This document shows positions 1 through 8,599 of a DNA stretch of 64,000 nt, piece by piece. The stretch spans positions 117,751-181,750 of the forward strand of contig JADJNS010000048.1 of assembly GCA_016714225.1 (NCBI GenBank), in the 5' to 3' direction. This DNA is from Archangiaceae bacterium. Lineage in GTDB: Bacteria; Myxococcota; Myxococcia; Myxococcales; Myxococcaceae. The notes below the pieces were generated by a model, which was not told the DNA's origin, made no database searches, and was given only the letters and a program-made list of their open reading frames with translations. A program made the position numbers and the translations under genes. Positions within the stretch are counted from its first letter, which is position 1, and each line of letters begins with the position of its first letter.

Positions 1-1453
1 GCGAGGTGCGGCCCGCGCTCACCTCGACCACCACCGACCGCTCGATGCCCAGCTCTGAGTTGCGCAGCACCAGGCGGTGGCTACCCGGCGCGACCGTCAG
101 CGGGTCGAGCGGAGTGATGCCCAGGCTGCGCCCGCCCTCGAACACCTCGGCCCACGGCACCACCTGCAGGTCGATGAGCCCGCTCGACTGAGCGGCTCGG
201 GTGGCACGCGCGGCACCGCGCGCAGGCCTCGCGGCAGGCGGCGGCGCAGGAGAGGGCGGCTCCACCGCCGCGACCGGTACGACCGGCGATGGCGGCACCT
301 CGCTCTTCACCACCTCGCTCTTCGTCGCCGGCTGCGACGGCCGCAGCACCAGCGCTCCGGTGCCCACGCCGAGCAGCGCCAGCCCCGCGGCGAGCGCCAC
401 GCCACGGCCCCACCGTCGCGGGCGCGGCGCGCGCTCGGTCACCGTCGCCGACTCGTCGATGGTGCGGGCCAGCGCGGGCGCCTTCCCCGGCGCCGATAGC
501 TCGGCGGTGCGGTGCGGCGCCTGGGCCACGAACGCAGCGGCGTCGGCGAGGTCGGGAAAGTGCTCGCGCAGCAGGCCCGCCAGCGCTCCTTGCGCGTCGG
601 TGCCCGGCGAGAGCGCGTCGAGCGCCAGCGCCATCTGCCGGGCCGAAGCGAAGCGCTGCTCGGGCGAGCGCGCCATCGCCTGCTCCACCACCTGGGCCAG
701 CGCGGGCGGCACCTCGGGTCTGAAGCGCTGCACCGGGGCGAGCGCGTCATGCAGCACCGCGTGCATCAGCGCGGCGTCGGTGGGCCCCGAGAACGGCGGC
801 CGCCCGGTGAGCAACTCGTAGAGCATCACCCCCACTCCGTAGAGGTCGCTCTGCGGTGTGGCGGGGTGCCCGAGAAAAATTTCGGGCGCGGTGTAGCGCC
901 ACTTCCCCTTGATGGTGCCCGAGCGGGTGCCTTCGTCGGCGAGCGCCTTGGCCACGCCGAAGTCGAGCAGCTTCACCTGCCCGTCGGCGGCCACCAGCAC
1001 GTTGTCGGCGCTGACGTCGCGGTGCACGATGGCGGCGTTCGACCCGTCGGGCAGCAGCAGGGTGTGGGCGTGGTGCAACCCGTGGAGCACCTGCGCGCCG
1101 AGGTGCGCGGCGAGCAGCGGGTCGAGCGGCCGGCCCACCCGCATCAGCTCGTGGTGCAGGGCGCGCGCGCTGCGGCCGTGCACGTACTCCATCGCCTGGT
1201 AGAACGTGCCGTCGGCCTCGCCCAGCTCGAACAGGTGCACCAGGTTGGGGTGGTTGAGCCGCGCCGCCACCCGCGCCTCGTTCAAGAACATCTGCAGGAA
1301 CCGCGCGTCTGACGCCAGGTGGGGGAGAATCTGCTTCACCGCCACGAAGCGCTGGAAGTCGCCCAGGCCCACCTCGCGCGCCAGGAAGACCTCGCCCATG
1401 CCTCCCACGCCGAGCGAGCGCACGAACACGTACTTTCCGAAGCGCACCTCCAT
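1..1453 (-). CDS. Ser/Thr protein kinase with PEGA domain (C-terminus outside window)
   Basis: Hanks-type kinase open to the left window edge, with 484 residues visible. The ATG at 1453 opens MEVRFGKYVFVRSLGVGGMG, giving the glycine-rich loop near residues 15-20 and the VAVKQ lysine at about 40. Further on come the catalytic loop HRDVSADN, the DFG motif (DFGVAKA) and TAPE. The HRDVS variant instead of HRDLK is frequent in myxobacterial kinases. A single membrane segment lies near residues 350-370, followed by a Pro-rich stretch and a PEGA-like beta domain from about 421 (DLQVVPWAEVFEGGRSLG). The kinase is thus cytosolic with an exported PEGA region. It is divergent from the F5/8C lipoprotein gene, with a perfect palindrome between them. 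Its substrate is unknown. Confidence 0.9.
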   Translation of the reverse strand, partial: MEVRFGKYVFVRSLGVGGMGEVFLAREVGLGDFQRFVAVKQILPHLASDARFLQMFLNEARVAARLNHPNLVHLFELGEADGTFYQAMEYVHGRSARALHHELMRVGRPLDPLLAAHLGAQVLHGLHHAHTLLLPDGSNAAIVHRDVSADNVLVAADGQVKLLDFGVAKALADEGTRSGTIKGKWRYTAPEIFLGHPATPQSDLYGVGVMLYELLTGRPPFSGPTDAALMHAVLHDALAPVQRFRPEVPPALAQVVEQAMARSPEQRFASARQMALALDALSPGTDAQGALAGLLREHFPDLADAAAFVAQAPHRTAELSAPGKAPALARTIDESATVTERAPRPRRWGRGVALAAGLALLGVGTGALVLRPSQPATKSEVVKSEVPPSPVVPVAAVEPPSPAPPPAARPARGAARATRAAQSSGLIDLQVVPWAEVFEGGRSLGITPLDPLTVAPGSHRLVLRNSELGIERSVVVEVSAGRTS

Positions 1454-1490
1454 CGCCTGGCCTTGATGTTAGCGCACGCCCGCGCCACCC

Positions 1491-1512
1491 AGTCGCAACT
1501 GGAGTTGCGACT
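1491..1512. repeat. Perfect 22-bp palindrome in a divergent intergenic region
   Basis: AGTCGCAACT, then GG, then AGTTGCGACT: two perfect 10-bp arms with a 2-bp spacer. It lies 38 bp upstream of the kinase start (1453) and about 107 bp upstream of the lipoprotein start (1619). No T-run follows, so an operator for a dimeric regulator is likelier than a terminator. No regulator gene is adjacent. Confidence 0.5.
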
Positions 1513-1618
1513 TTCACAGCCCGACGGCCCGCCAACCGCGCTCAACCGCGACGCCTTCCTCCCGTTCGCGACAGGCATGGCGGTTGCTCAAGGAGCCGCC
1601 ACCCCCTGGAGGAGCACC

Positions 1619-2920
1619 ATGAAAATCACCTGGAGTCGCCTGTTCAGCAGCGTCGCAGTGGCCCTCTGCGCGGCCGTGTCGGCTTGCGGCCCGATGGAAG
1701 ACGAGCTCGCCGCCGATGACGAGAGCCTGGTGGCGTGCGGCGCCGCGCTGGCGGTGCGCGCGGTAACGGCCTCGAGCGACGACGGCAACGTCGCCGCCAA
1801 CGTGCTCGACGGCGACCGCAACACCCGGTGGTCGGCGCTGGGCAAAGGCTCGACGCTCACCGTCGACCTGGGCTCACGCCAGCCGCTGTGCGGCGTCTCC
1901 ATCGCCTGGTACCGCGGCGACGTGCGCAAGAGCACCTTCGCGCTCTCGGCGTCAGCCGACGGTCAGACGTTCGCTCCGCTCACCTCGGAGACCAGCAGCG
2001 GTACCACCACGCGGCTGCGGACCACGCTGCTGCCGGTTGGCGCCACCGGCCGCTACGTGAGGGTGACGGTGAACGGCAACCTCGAGAACGACTGGGCCAG
2101 CATCACCGAGGTGAGGGTGCGCGGCGAGGCGACCACCGGCGGCGGTACCGGCGGCGGTACCGCCGGCGGCATTGGCGGCGGAATTGGCGGTGGCGCCGGC
2201 AGCGCGGGCACCGCGGCGCCGGTGTTCAACGGCTCGACCGCGTACGTCGAGATTGGCGACGATGACGCCTACTCGCAGGTCACCCACGGCGGGCTCACCA
2301 TCGAAGCGTGGGTTCGCCCCGACTCGCTCTCGATGTCGCACCGCGAGGGCTCGGGCTACGTGCACTGGATGGGCAAGGGCGAGGCGGGCGCCCACGAGTG
2401 GACCACCCGCATGTACCAGGCGGGCAACGCCGAGAGCCGCGACAACCGCATCAGCTTCTACCACTTCAACCCGTCGGGCGGCCTGGGCGCGGGCAGCTAC
2501 TTCCAGGACCCGGTGAAGGTCGGCGAGTGGATTCACGTGGTGGGCACCATCGACCAGACCACCCTGCGCATCTACAAGAACGGCGCGCTGCGCGACTCGG
2601 ACCTGCTCTCGGGCTACTCCATCAGGCCGCAGAACACCTCTTCGCCGCTGCGCATCGGCACCCGCGACTTCAACAGCTTCTTCCAGGGCTCGGTGGCGCG
2701 GGTCGCCATCTATTCGGCGCCGCTGCCGCCGGCGCGCATCGCGGCGCACTACGCCGCGCGCACCGGCAACTACGACGCCGCCGTGCTCTCGGAGTCGACC
2801 CTGGTCGGGTACTGGCGCCTCAACGAGACCTCGGGCACCACCGCGTTCGACGCCACCGGCCGGCACCACGGCAGCTACAAGGGGGGCGCCGTGGTTGGCG
2901 GTGCCCAGTTCCGGCCCTAG
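1619..2920 (+). CDS. Secreted lipoprotein with F5/8 type C and LamG-like domains
   Basis: The 433-residue protein starts at the ATG at 1619, which has GGAGG 7-11 bp upstream and opens a lipoprotein signal peptide (MKITWSRLFSSVAVALC) with lipobox VSAC. Residues of about 40-165 form a discoidin/F5/8C-like beta sandwich (DGDRNTRWSALG, VDLGSRQPLCGVSIAWY). A Gly/Thr-rich linker follows, then a concanavalin-like LamG domain to the C-terminus (AYVEIGDDDAYSQVTHGGLTIEAWVRP, with GYWRLNE near the end). The domains suggest glycan binding at the cell surface; the ligand is unknown. The in-frame upstream extension has no Shine-Dalgarno and was rejected. The next gene, also LamG-bearing, starts 18 bp downstream, so the two probably form one transcription unit. 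Confidence 0.88.
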   Translation: MKITWSRLFSSVAVALCAAVSACGPMEDELAADDESLVACGAALAVRAVTASSDDGNVAANVLDGDRNTRWSALGKGSTLTVDLGSRQPLCGVSIAWYRGDVRKSTFALSASADGQTFAPLTSETSSGTTTRLRTTLLPVGATGRYVRVTVNGNLENDWASITEVRVRGEATTGGGTGGGTAGGIGGGIGGGAGSAGTAAPVFNGSTAYVEIGDDDAYSQVTHGGLTIEAWVRPDSLSMSHREGSGYVHWMGKGEAGAHEWTTRMYQAGNAESRDNRISFYHFNPSGGLGAGSYFQDPVKVGEWIHVVGTIDQTTLRIYKNGALRDSDLLSGYSIRPQNTSSPLRIGTRDFNSFFQGSVARVAIYSAPLPPARIAAHYAARTGNYDAAVLSESTLVGYWRLNETSGTTAFDATGRHHGSYKGGAVVGGAQFRP

Positions 2921-2938
2921 CAGTTAGAGTCCCGCGCC

Positions 2939-4036
2939 ATGGTGCGTGTCGCCACCTGCGCAGCGCTCGCGTTCGCGGCCACTGCGCAGGCCGGGTACCG
3001 CGACGTCATTCTGGCCAGCCCCGGCCTGCTCGCCTACTGGCCGTGCGACGACGCCAGCGGGCCAGTGACCGACGCGCGGGGCAACAACCCCGGCACCGCG
3101 GTCGGCGGGCCCACCTTCGGCGTCGCCGGCGCGCTGGCCTCGGGCAGCTCGCGGGCGCTCGGGTTCGACGGCGTCGACGACGCGGTGGTGCTCGACCCGG
3201 TGAGGCTCGGCACCCCCACCGCACTCACCGTCGAGACCTGGGTGCTGATTCGCTCGAGCAAGGCGTCGGGCCACTACCACACGCTGGTGACCGACTCGCT
3301 CGACGACCTGAACGACGGCTTTCTGCTCGGCATCAGCGCCGCCGACCAGGGCGGCATCACCCTCGCCGCGTCGGGGGGGAGCTCCATCGACGTCACCGGC
3401 ACCACCTCGCTGCCGCTGAACACCTGGCATCACCTGGCGGCCAGCTACGACCCCGTCGACGCCCGGGTGCGGCTGTACGTCGACGGCACTGAAGAGGCGT
3501 CGACGGCGTGGAGCTCGCCCATCTTCTGGGCGCCTGCCCGGCAGCTGCAGCTGGGGCGGCAGGCCAAGGCGCTCAGCCAGTCGGCGCGCTTTCTCGACGG
3601 CGCGCTCGACGAGACCGCCCTCTACGGGCGCGCGCTGCGGCTCGACGAGATTGAAGACCACTACCGCCTGGGGCGCGACGCCACCCCGCCCGACACCGCG
3701 CTCGACCTCTCGCAGCGCCCCGCGGTGGGCTTCACGTCTGACGACCCCGACGCCACCTTCGAGTGCCGCTTCGACGGCGGCGCGTGGGTGGCGTGCCGAC
3801 CGCCCTATACGGCGGCCGCGGTGGGCACGCTCGAGGTGCGGGCGGTCGACCGCGCCGGTAACGTCGACCCCACCCCCGCGTCGACCACCGTGGGCCCCGA
3901 CGCCGCGGTCGATGGGGGCCGCCCGCTCGAGGCCTCGGTGGGCTGCGGCTGCGCCTCGCGGCCCGGCGCAGGTCTGGCGCTGGCGTTCGGCGCGCTGCTG
4001 GGCTCGACGCGACGGAGGCGGTGCCGCAGCGCATGA
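2939..4036 (+). CDS. LamG-domain protein with MYXO-CTERM-like anchor
   Basis: The 365-residue exported protein has a signal peptide (MVRVATCAALAFAATAQAG). A LamG-like jellyroll occupies about residues 25-235 (LLAYWPCDDASG, LTVETWVLI, NTWHHLAASYDP). A short Ig-like stretch follows (DATFECRFDGGAWVACRPPY), as in adhesin repeats. The C-terminus reads GCGCASRPG, one hydrophobic segment, then STRRRRCRSA. This Cys motif, membrane segment and Arg cluster match MYXO-CTERM sorting signals, which are processed by myxosortases and lead to surface display. The stop codon overlaps the ATG of the NHL lipoprotein gene (ATGA at 4033-4036), so the two are probably translationally coupled. Confidence 0.87.
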   Translation: MVRVATCAALAFAATAQAGYRDVILASPGLLAYWPCDDASGPVTDARGNNPGTAVGGPTFGVAGALASGSSRALGFDGVDDAVVLDPVRLGTPTALTVETWVLIRSSKASGHYHTLVTDSLDDLNDGFLLGISAADQGGITLAASGGSSIDVTGTTSLPLNTWHHLAASYDPVDARVRLYVDGTEEASTAWSSPIFWAPARQLQLGRQAKALSQSARFLDGALDETALYGRALRLDEIEDHYRLGRDATPPDTALDLSQRPAVGFTSDDPDATFECRFDGGAWVACRPPYTAAAVGTLEVRAVDRAGNVDPTPASTTVGPDAAVDGGRPLEASVGCGCASRPGAGLALAFGALLGSTRRRRCRSA

Positions 4037-6168
4037 GGCGAGCGTGGGGCGCCGCGTGGGTGCTGTGGCTGGGCTGCGCGGTGCACCCCGACCCGGGCGA
4101 CCTCAAGGCGTGCGACGCCGAGCACGCCTGCCGCGCCACCGACGCGTGCGTGCGCGGGGTGTGCCGGCCGAAAGACCCGCGCTGCGTCTCCGCTCCTGCT
4201 GCCGAGGTGTGCGACGGCGCCGACAACGACTGCAACGGCGTGGTCGACGACGTGGCGGGCTGCCTCTACACGCTCGCGGGGGCCGGGCCGCCCGCGCTGG
4301 CCGATGGGCAGGGCGCCCAGGCCCGCTTCGCCGCGCCGCACTTCTTGAACGCCGACGCCGCCGGCAACCTCTACGTCGCCGACACCGCCAACCACGCGCT
4401 GCGGCGCATCGACCCCTTTGGCCAGGTGGTGACCCTCGCCGGCGACGGCCGGTGCGGCGACCGCGACGGAGCGGTGGGGGTGGCGCAGCTGTGCTCGCCC
4501 ATCGAGGCGCAGCCCGCCGCCGACGGCAGCGTGGTCTTCACCGACCGCGACAACCACGCGCTGCGCCGGTTCGCCGCGGGGGTGGTGACTACGCTCGCCG
4601 GCGGCTTGGGGCCCGGCGCACAAGACGGGCCCTCGCCGGGCGGGGCGCGCTTCGACCACCCTTCGGGGCTGTGGCTGCTGACCAATGGAGACGTGCTCAT
4701 CGCCGACACCGGCAACGCGCGCATTCGCCGCTACGAGGCCGCCACCGGCCAGGTCACCACCGTGGCCGGCAGCAGCGCCGGCAGCGCCGATGGAGTGCGC
4801 AGCGCGGTGCAGCTCGACGCGCCCGCCGACGTGGTGCAGGCCGGCGACGGCACCCTCTACGTGAGCGAGGCGGGCACCCATCGCATCCGCAAGCTCCCGG
4901 TCGCCGGCAGCAGCTCGACCTTCGTCGGCTCGACCCGGGGCGTGGCCGGGTATGCCGAAGGCAGCGGCACCGCCAGCCGGCTGGCGCGGCCCGGGCAGCT
5001 GGCGCTCGCAACGGCCGAGCTGCTGTTCGCCGACGGCGCGAACCACCTGGTGCGCGCGGCGCCGCTCTCGGGCCTCGGCTCGACGCGCACCGTGGGCGGC
5101 AGCCTGCGGGTGGGGCTGGCCAACGGGCCGCCGGTCAGCGCCGCGCTGTGGCAGCTCGACGGCTTCGCCTTCAGCGGCAGCACGCTGTACCTGAGCGACA
5201 ACGACCGGGTGCGCGCCACGCCGGCGGCGGGCCCGCCGGTGCTCGCCGACCTCGCCGGAGGCGCCGCCGCCGAGCAGTCGGTCGACGGCCAGGGCGCGCA
5301 GGCGCGGTGGGCTCACCCCGCGGGCCTGAGCGCCGGCGACGACGGGGTCGCCTGGGTGGTCGAGCCCACCACCCACCTGCTGCGAGCGGTGAGCGACGAC
5401 GGCACGGTGAGCACCCTGGTGGGCACGCTCGACGGCTACGGCCCGGGCGACCGCGACGGCGCCTTCGAGGTGGCGCGGCTGTCGGCGCCGCGCGACGTGG
5501 CGGTGGGCGCGAACCGGCAGCTGTTCGTCGCCGACGACGGCAACCACCGGGTGCGGCGCGTCGACCTGGCCACCCGCACCGTGTCGACGCTCGCGGGCAG
5601 CGGAGCGGCCGGGTACCTCGACGGTGCCGCGCAGAGCGCGCGCTTCGGGGCGCTGAGCGCCGTCGCCGCGGGCGCCGACGCGGTGCTCGTCGCCGACCTG
5701 GGCAACTTCGTGGTGCGCCGGGTCGCGCTGCCCGACGGACAGGTGAGCACGCTGTGCGGCACGCCCGGGTCGCCCGGCACCGTCGATGGCGCGCCCGGGG
5801 TGGGCCGGCTGCAGGCGCCGCGCGCGCTCGCGTACGACGCCTCGGCGGGCGTGCTGTACGTCGCCGACGGCGCGCGGGTGCGGCGGGTGAGCTCCGCCGG
5901 GGTCATCGACTCGCCGTTCGCGGCGTTGCCCCAGACGGTGACCGACGTGAGCCTCGACGGCGAGCGGCTGCTGGTGACCACCGCGTCGGCGCTCTACGCG
6001 CAGCCGCCCAGCGGTGCTGCGACCCTGCTCTTCAGCGCGCCGTTCGGCTGGCGCGACGGCGAGACGTCTTCGGCGGGCTTCATCGAGCTGGTGGGCGTCG
6101 CGGCGAGCGCCGACGCGGTGCTGCTGCTCGACCAGGGCGCCGCGCGGGTGCGCCGGCTGTGGCGGTGA
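4033..6168 (+). CDS. NHL-repeat lipoprotein with MopE-like metal-binding motif
   Basis: The protein has 711 residues when started at the ATG at 4033; a GTG at 4021 is possible but would lengthen the signal peptide. MRRAWGAAWVLWLGCAV is a lipoprotein signal. A Cys-rich segment includes CDGADNDCNGVVDD, the putative metal-binding motif of MopE-type surface proteins. The rest is a series of about ten NHL-type beta-propeller blades (for example FLNADAAGNLYVADTANHALRR and VFTDRDNHALRRF), probably one or two propellers. It is an outer-membrane-anchored protein likely to bind protein or carbohydrate, with no sign of enzymatic residues. It is coupled to the upstream LamG gene and convergent with the esterase gene. 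Confidence 0.85.
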   Translation: MRRAWGAAWVLWLGCAVHPDPGDLKACDAEHACRATDACVRGVCRPKDPRCVSAPAAEVCDGADNDCNGVVDDVAGCLYTLAGAGPPALADGQGAQARFAAPHFLNADAAGNLYVADTANHALRRIDPFGQVVTLAGDGRCGDRDGAVGVAQLCSPIEAQPAADGSVVFTDRDNHALRRFAAGVVTTLAGGLGPGAQDGPSPGGARFDHPSGLWLLTNGDVLIADTGNARIRRYEAATGQVTTVAGSSAGSADGVRSAVQLDAPADVVQAGDGTLYVSEAGTHRIRKLPVAGSSSTFVGSTRGVAGYAEGSGTASRLARPGQLALATAELLFADGANHLVRAAPLSGLGSTRTVGGSLRVGLANGPPVSAALWQLDGFAFSGSTLYLSDNDRVRATPAAGPPVLADLAGGAAAEQSVDGQGAQARWAHPAGLSAGDDGVAWVVEPTTHLLRAVSDDGTVSTLVGTLDGYGPGDRDGAFEVARLSAPRDVAVGANRQLFVADDGNHRVRRVDLATRTVSTLAGSGAAGYLDGAAQSARFGALSAVAAGADAVLVADLGNFVVRRVALPDGQVSTLCGTPGSPGTVDGAPGVGRLQAPRALAYDASAGVLYVADGARVRRVSSAGVIDSPFAALPQTVTDVSLDGERLLVTTASALYAQPPSGAATLLFSAPFGWRDGETSSAGFIELVGVAASADAVLLLDQGAARVRRLWR

Positions 6169-6171
6169 AGC

Positions 6172-8247
6172 TCAGCGCTCGGTCACGTCGGCGGGCGCCA
6201 GGGTGCGGAACTTCGAGTCGATGTGCTGCATCAGCTCGAAGAGCGACTCTTCGTACTTCGCCGCGCCCACCTGGCTGACGAAGAAGTTGCCGGCCACGCA
6301 CTCACGCCGCCAGCCCGACTGGCCCGCCAGCGGCTTGCCCGCGTCGTCGGTCTCGCGGCAGTCGCGCTGGCCGGTGCCGGCCTGAATGAAGCAGCAGGCT
6401 CCGCTGGGGGCCACGATGAGCATCGGGCGCAGCTTCGCGTCGCTGTCTTTCATGAAGGTGTCGGCGAGAAACGCGCTGGGCAGAATCTGCTTCGGGTCGC
6501 CGGTGTAGCCGTGCAGCAGGTACAGCACCGGGTAGCGCGCCGCTGCGTTCTCGGGCGCGTCGTAGCCGGGGGGCAAGAACACGCCGTAGCCGCGCTTGCC
6601 GCCCAGCACCGCCGAGTCGTACCACTCGTAGCGCTCGCGCTCGTCGTAGCCCTGCCCGGTGAGCGGCGTCGCCGGCCGCTCGAGGCTCGGCCACTGCGCG
6701 GCGGCCCAGCTGAACAGCGTGGCGAGGCGGTTCACCGCCTGGCTGTTGGTGCCCACGTGGTCGCCGTCGCCGGTGAGCCGCTCGGCGTCGGTGACCGTCT
6801 CTTTGCCGTACAGCACCTCGAGGTTGTGCGGCGCGCGCGTCCACGGCCCGCCCCACGGCTTGTACGAGGTGCCGGTGCGGTCGGCCATGCCGGGAATCTC
6901 GAGAAAGTCGCGGTAGGTCTGGGTGTCGTCGGGCCGCAGCGCCTTCCACCGGCCGTACACCTGGTGCGCGGTGAGCCCGAAGTTGAACAGGTCGCGAATG
7001 CCGCCATCGAGCAGCAGGTTGAGGCGCGCAATCTGCGCCGTCGAGAGGGTGGCCATCGCCTCGCGCGCGTCGTGCGCGTAGAGCCGGCGGCGGCCCGAGG
7101 TCATGTCGAACTGGCCGTTGTTCTCGCCGAAGTCGCCGCTGCCCGGCACGCCGTCGAGGCCGTCGTCCGAGAACGGTTCACCGTCTTCGTGGCGCCAGTC
7201 GCCCTCGGTGCCGAGCGGGTTCGCGTCGGCGTCGTAGTCGTCGTGGTTGGGGTCGACCGCGGCGGGGTCTGGGCTCTCGCGGCACCCGCCGCTGCCGTCT
7301 TCGCGCGCGTCGGGGCAGCCGTCTCTACCCACGTCCTGGTAGCGCTCTTCGCCGTTGTTCACCAGCGGCTCGCCGAAGTCGCGGCGGCCGTTGCGGTTCA
7401 GGTCGAACGCGAGCGCCACCTGCACCGGCACGGTGGCCTGGCGGCACGGGTCGGTGCGGCCGCCGGCCTTCTGCATGATGTCGGGGTGCGTCTCGCGGGT
7501 GGCCACCGAGGCGCCCCCCTGGCTCGCGCACGCCGCGGCGGCGAACGCCGCCTGCGCCGAGACGGGCAGCGGGCTGGCGAGGTTCGCCGGGTCGGAGCAG
7601 AAGTCGACCACCTCGCGGGTGGAGTTGCAGAAGAAGGTGGTCGGCTCTCCGTCGCAGAAGGTGATGGCGTCGTATTTTCCGTCGGGGTTGAACTCGAGGT
7701 TCTTCAGGCCTGCCACCACCGCGGGGTTGGCGCAGAAGTCTTGCGGCGGAAACCGGGCGAACGCGTCGCTGATGCGCGGCGGCGCGAAGGTCGACGCCTC
7801 GTTCTCGGTGAGCAGGTTGCCGAACGCCAGGGTGAGGTCGGTGAACAGGCCGACGTAGCTGGTGCGGTTGAACGGCGCGTTGGTGGTGTAGACCCAGTGG
7901 TTGAAGTCTTGCGGGTGCTCGTACTTGATGGTCGGCGGGTGCGTCACGCAGCCGGCGGTGCGCGGGTCGTTGAGGGTGGCGAGGTTCGCCTCGAGCGTGG
8001 CGCGCGGGCAAAAGCCGCCGGTGTGGAAGTGGTCGACGGTGCGCAAGAGCAGCGCGGCGTCGAGCGGGCCGCCCAGCGCGCCGAGGGCGTCGAAGGCTTC
8101 GGGGTGGCGAAAGCCGAGCGCGGCGGTGCCGATGGCGCCCATCGAGAGGCCGCCCAGCACGCGGTAGGTGGTGTGAACGGTGGTCGGCGCGGGCGGCGGG
8201 GGAGGCCCGCAGGCGGCGAGGAGAAAGAGGACTGCCGAGAGGCGCAT
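6172..8247 (-). CDS. Esterase-like alpha/beta hydrolase lipoprotein with apparently circularly permuted fold
   Basis: 691 residues with signal MRLSAVLFLLAAC. Almost directly after the signal comes GGLSMGA (Ser35), the nucleophile elbow of the PF00756-type esterase family (Fes, FaeD, esterase D-like). The oxyanion-hole strand YPVLYLLHG and the segment YEESLFELMQHIDSKFRTL, which in ordinary members precede the elbow, are instead at the C-terminus (from about residue 572 to 691). The protein ends about where a normal family member would continue into the elbow. The centre is an insert rich in Asp/Asn (FDLNRNGRRDFGEP, DGLDGVPGSGDFG) resembling calcium-binding loops. The acid and histidine of the triad cannot be placed with confidence. 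Likely a surface or periplasmic ester hydrolase; substrate unknown. Confidence 0.75.
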   Translation of the reverse strand: MRLSAVLFLLAACGPPPPPAPTTVHTTYRVLGGLSMGAIGTAALGFRHPEAFDALGALGGPLDAALLLRTVDHFHTGGFCPRATLEANLATLNDPRTAGCVTHPPTIKYEHPQDFNHWVYTTNAPFNRTSYVGLFTDLTLAFGNLLTENEASTFAPPRISDAFARFPPQDFCANPAVVAGLKNLEFNPDGKYDAITFCDGEPTTFFCNSTREVVDFCSDPANLASPLPVSAQAAFAAAACASQGGASVATRETHPDIMQKAGGRTDPCRQATVPVQVALAFDLNRNGRRDFGEPLVNNGEERYQDVGRDGCPDAREDGSGGCRESPDPAAVDPNHDDYDADANPLGTEGDWRHEDGEPFSDDGLDGVPGSGDFGENNGQFDMTSGRRRLYAHDAREAMATLSTAQIARLNLLLDGGIRDLFNFGLTAHQVYGRWKALRPDDTQTYRDFLEIPGMADRTGTSYKPWGGPWTRAPHNLEVLYGKETVTDAERLTGDGDHVGTNSQAVNRLATLFSWAAAQWPSLERPATPLTGQGYDERERYEWYDSAVLGGKRGYGVFLPPGYDAPENAAARYPVLYLLHGYTGDPKQILPSAFLADTFMKDSDAKLRPMLIVAPSGACCFIQAGTGQRDCRETDDAGKPLAGQSGWRRECVAGNFFVSQVGAAKYEESLFELMQHIDSKFRTLAPADVTER

Positions 8248-8291
8248 CGCGGCGGCACCTTAGGCCAGGCCGCCACGCGCTGGCGAAGGGC

Positions 8292-8534
8292 TCACTCTTT
8301 GGTTTTGGAAATGGAGTCGAGCGCGGTGCCGCGGCCTTCGAGCCTCTTCTTCAGCAGGTCGCGGCCCAGCTTGAGCAGCACGGCGTCGTCGAGCTCGCCC
8401 AGGCGCGAGAGGTCGATGACCACCAACTGAACCAGCTCTTGGGCCTGGGCGTCGTCTTTCAACACCCGCTGCGCACGCGCAAAGAGCGTCGGGCCGACCT
8501 TCTTGTACAGGCTCTCGAGCTTGGGAGTCGGCAC
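8292..8534 (-). CDS. Small sigma-70 region 2-like protein
   Basis: 80 residues beginning MPTPKLESLYKKVGPTLFAR. The segment up to AQELVQLVVIDLSRLG resembles the first helices of ECF sigma factor region 2 (pattern lyrrvgp-l-ra-rll-d-a-AedlvQ-v). The aromatic -10 recognition helix and region 4 are absent, so it cannot be a functional sigma factor by itself. Coding-like composition and a clean start support it as a gene. It could be a truncated sigma relative, a protein interaction module, or a chance likeness. It sits between the esterase and CapA genes with no operon partner. Confidence 0.5.
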   Translation of the reverse strand: MPTPKLESLYKKVGPTLFARAQRVLKDDAQAQELVQLVVIDLSRLGELDDAVLLKLGRDLLKKRLEGRGTALDSISKTKE

Positions 8535-8599
8535 GGGGGAAATCTACCCACATCGGCTCCCGAGCGCTGCGAAAAGACCTCATCTAAGCTCACAGGCCC

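Noticed and set aside
3651..6278. 875-residue Arg-rich open frame on the plus strand
   Set aside because: It is an out-of-frame reading of the LamG and NHL genes, which have signal peptides and clear domains.
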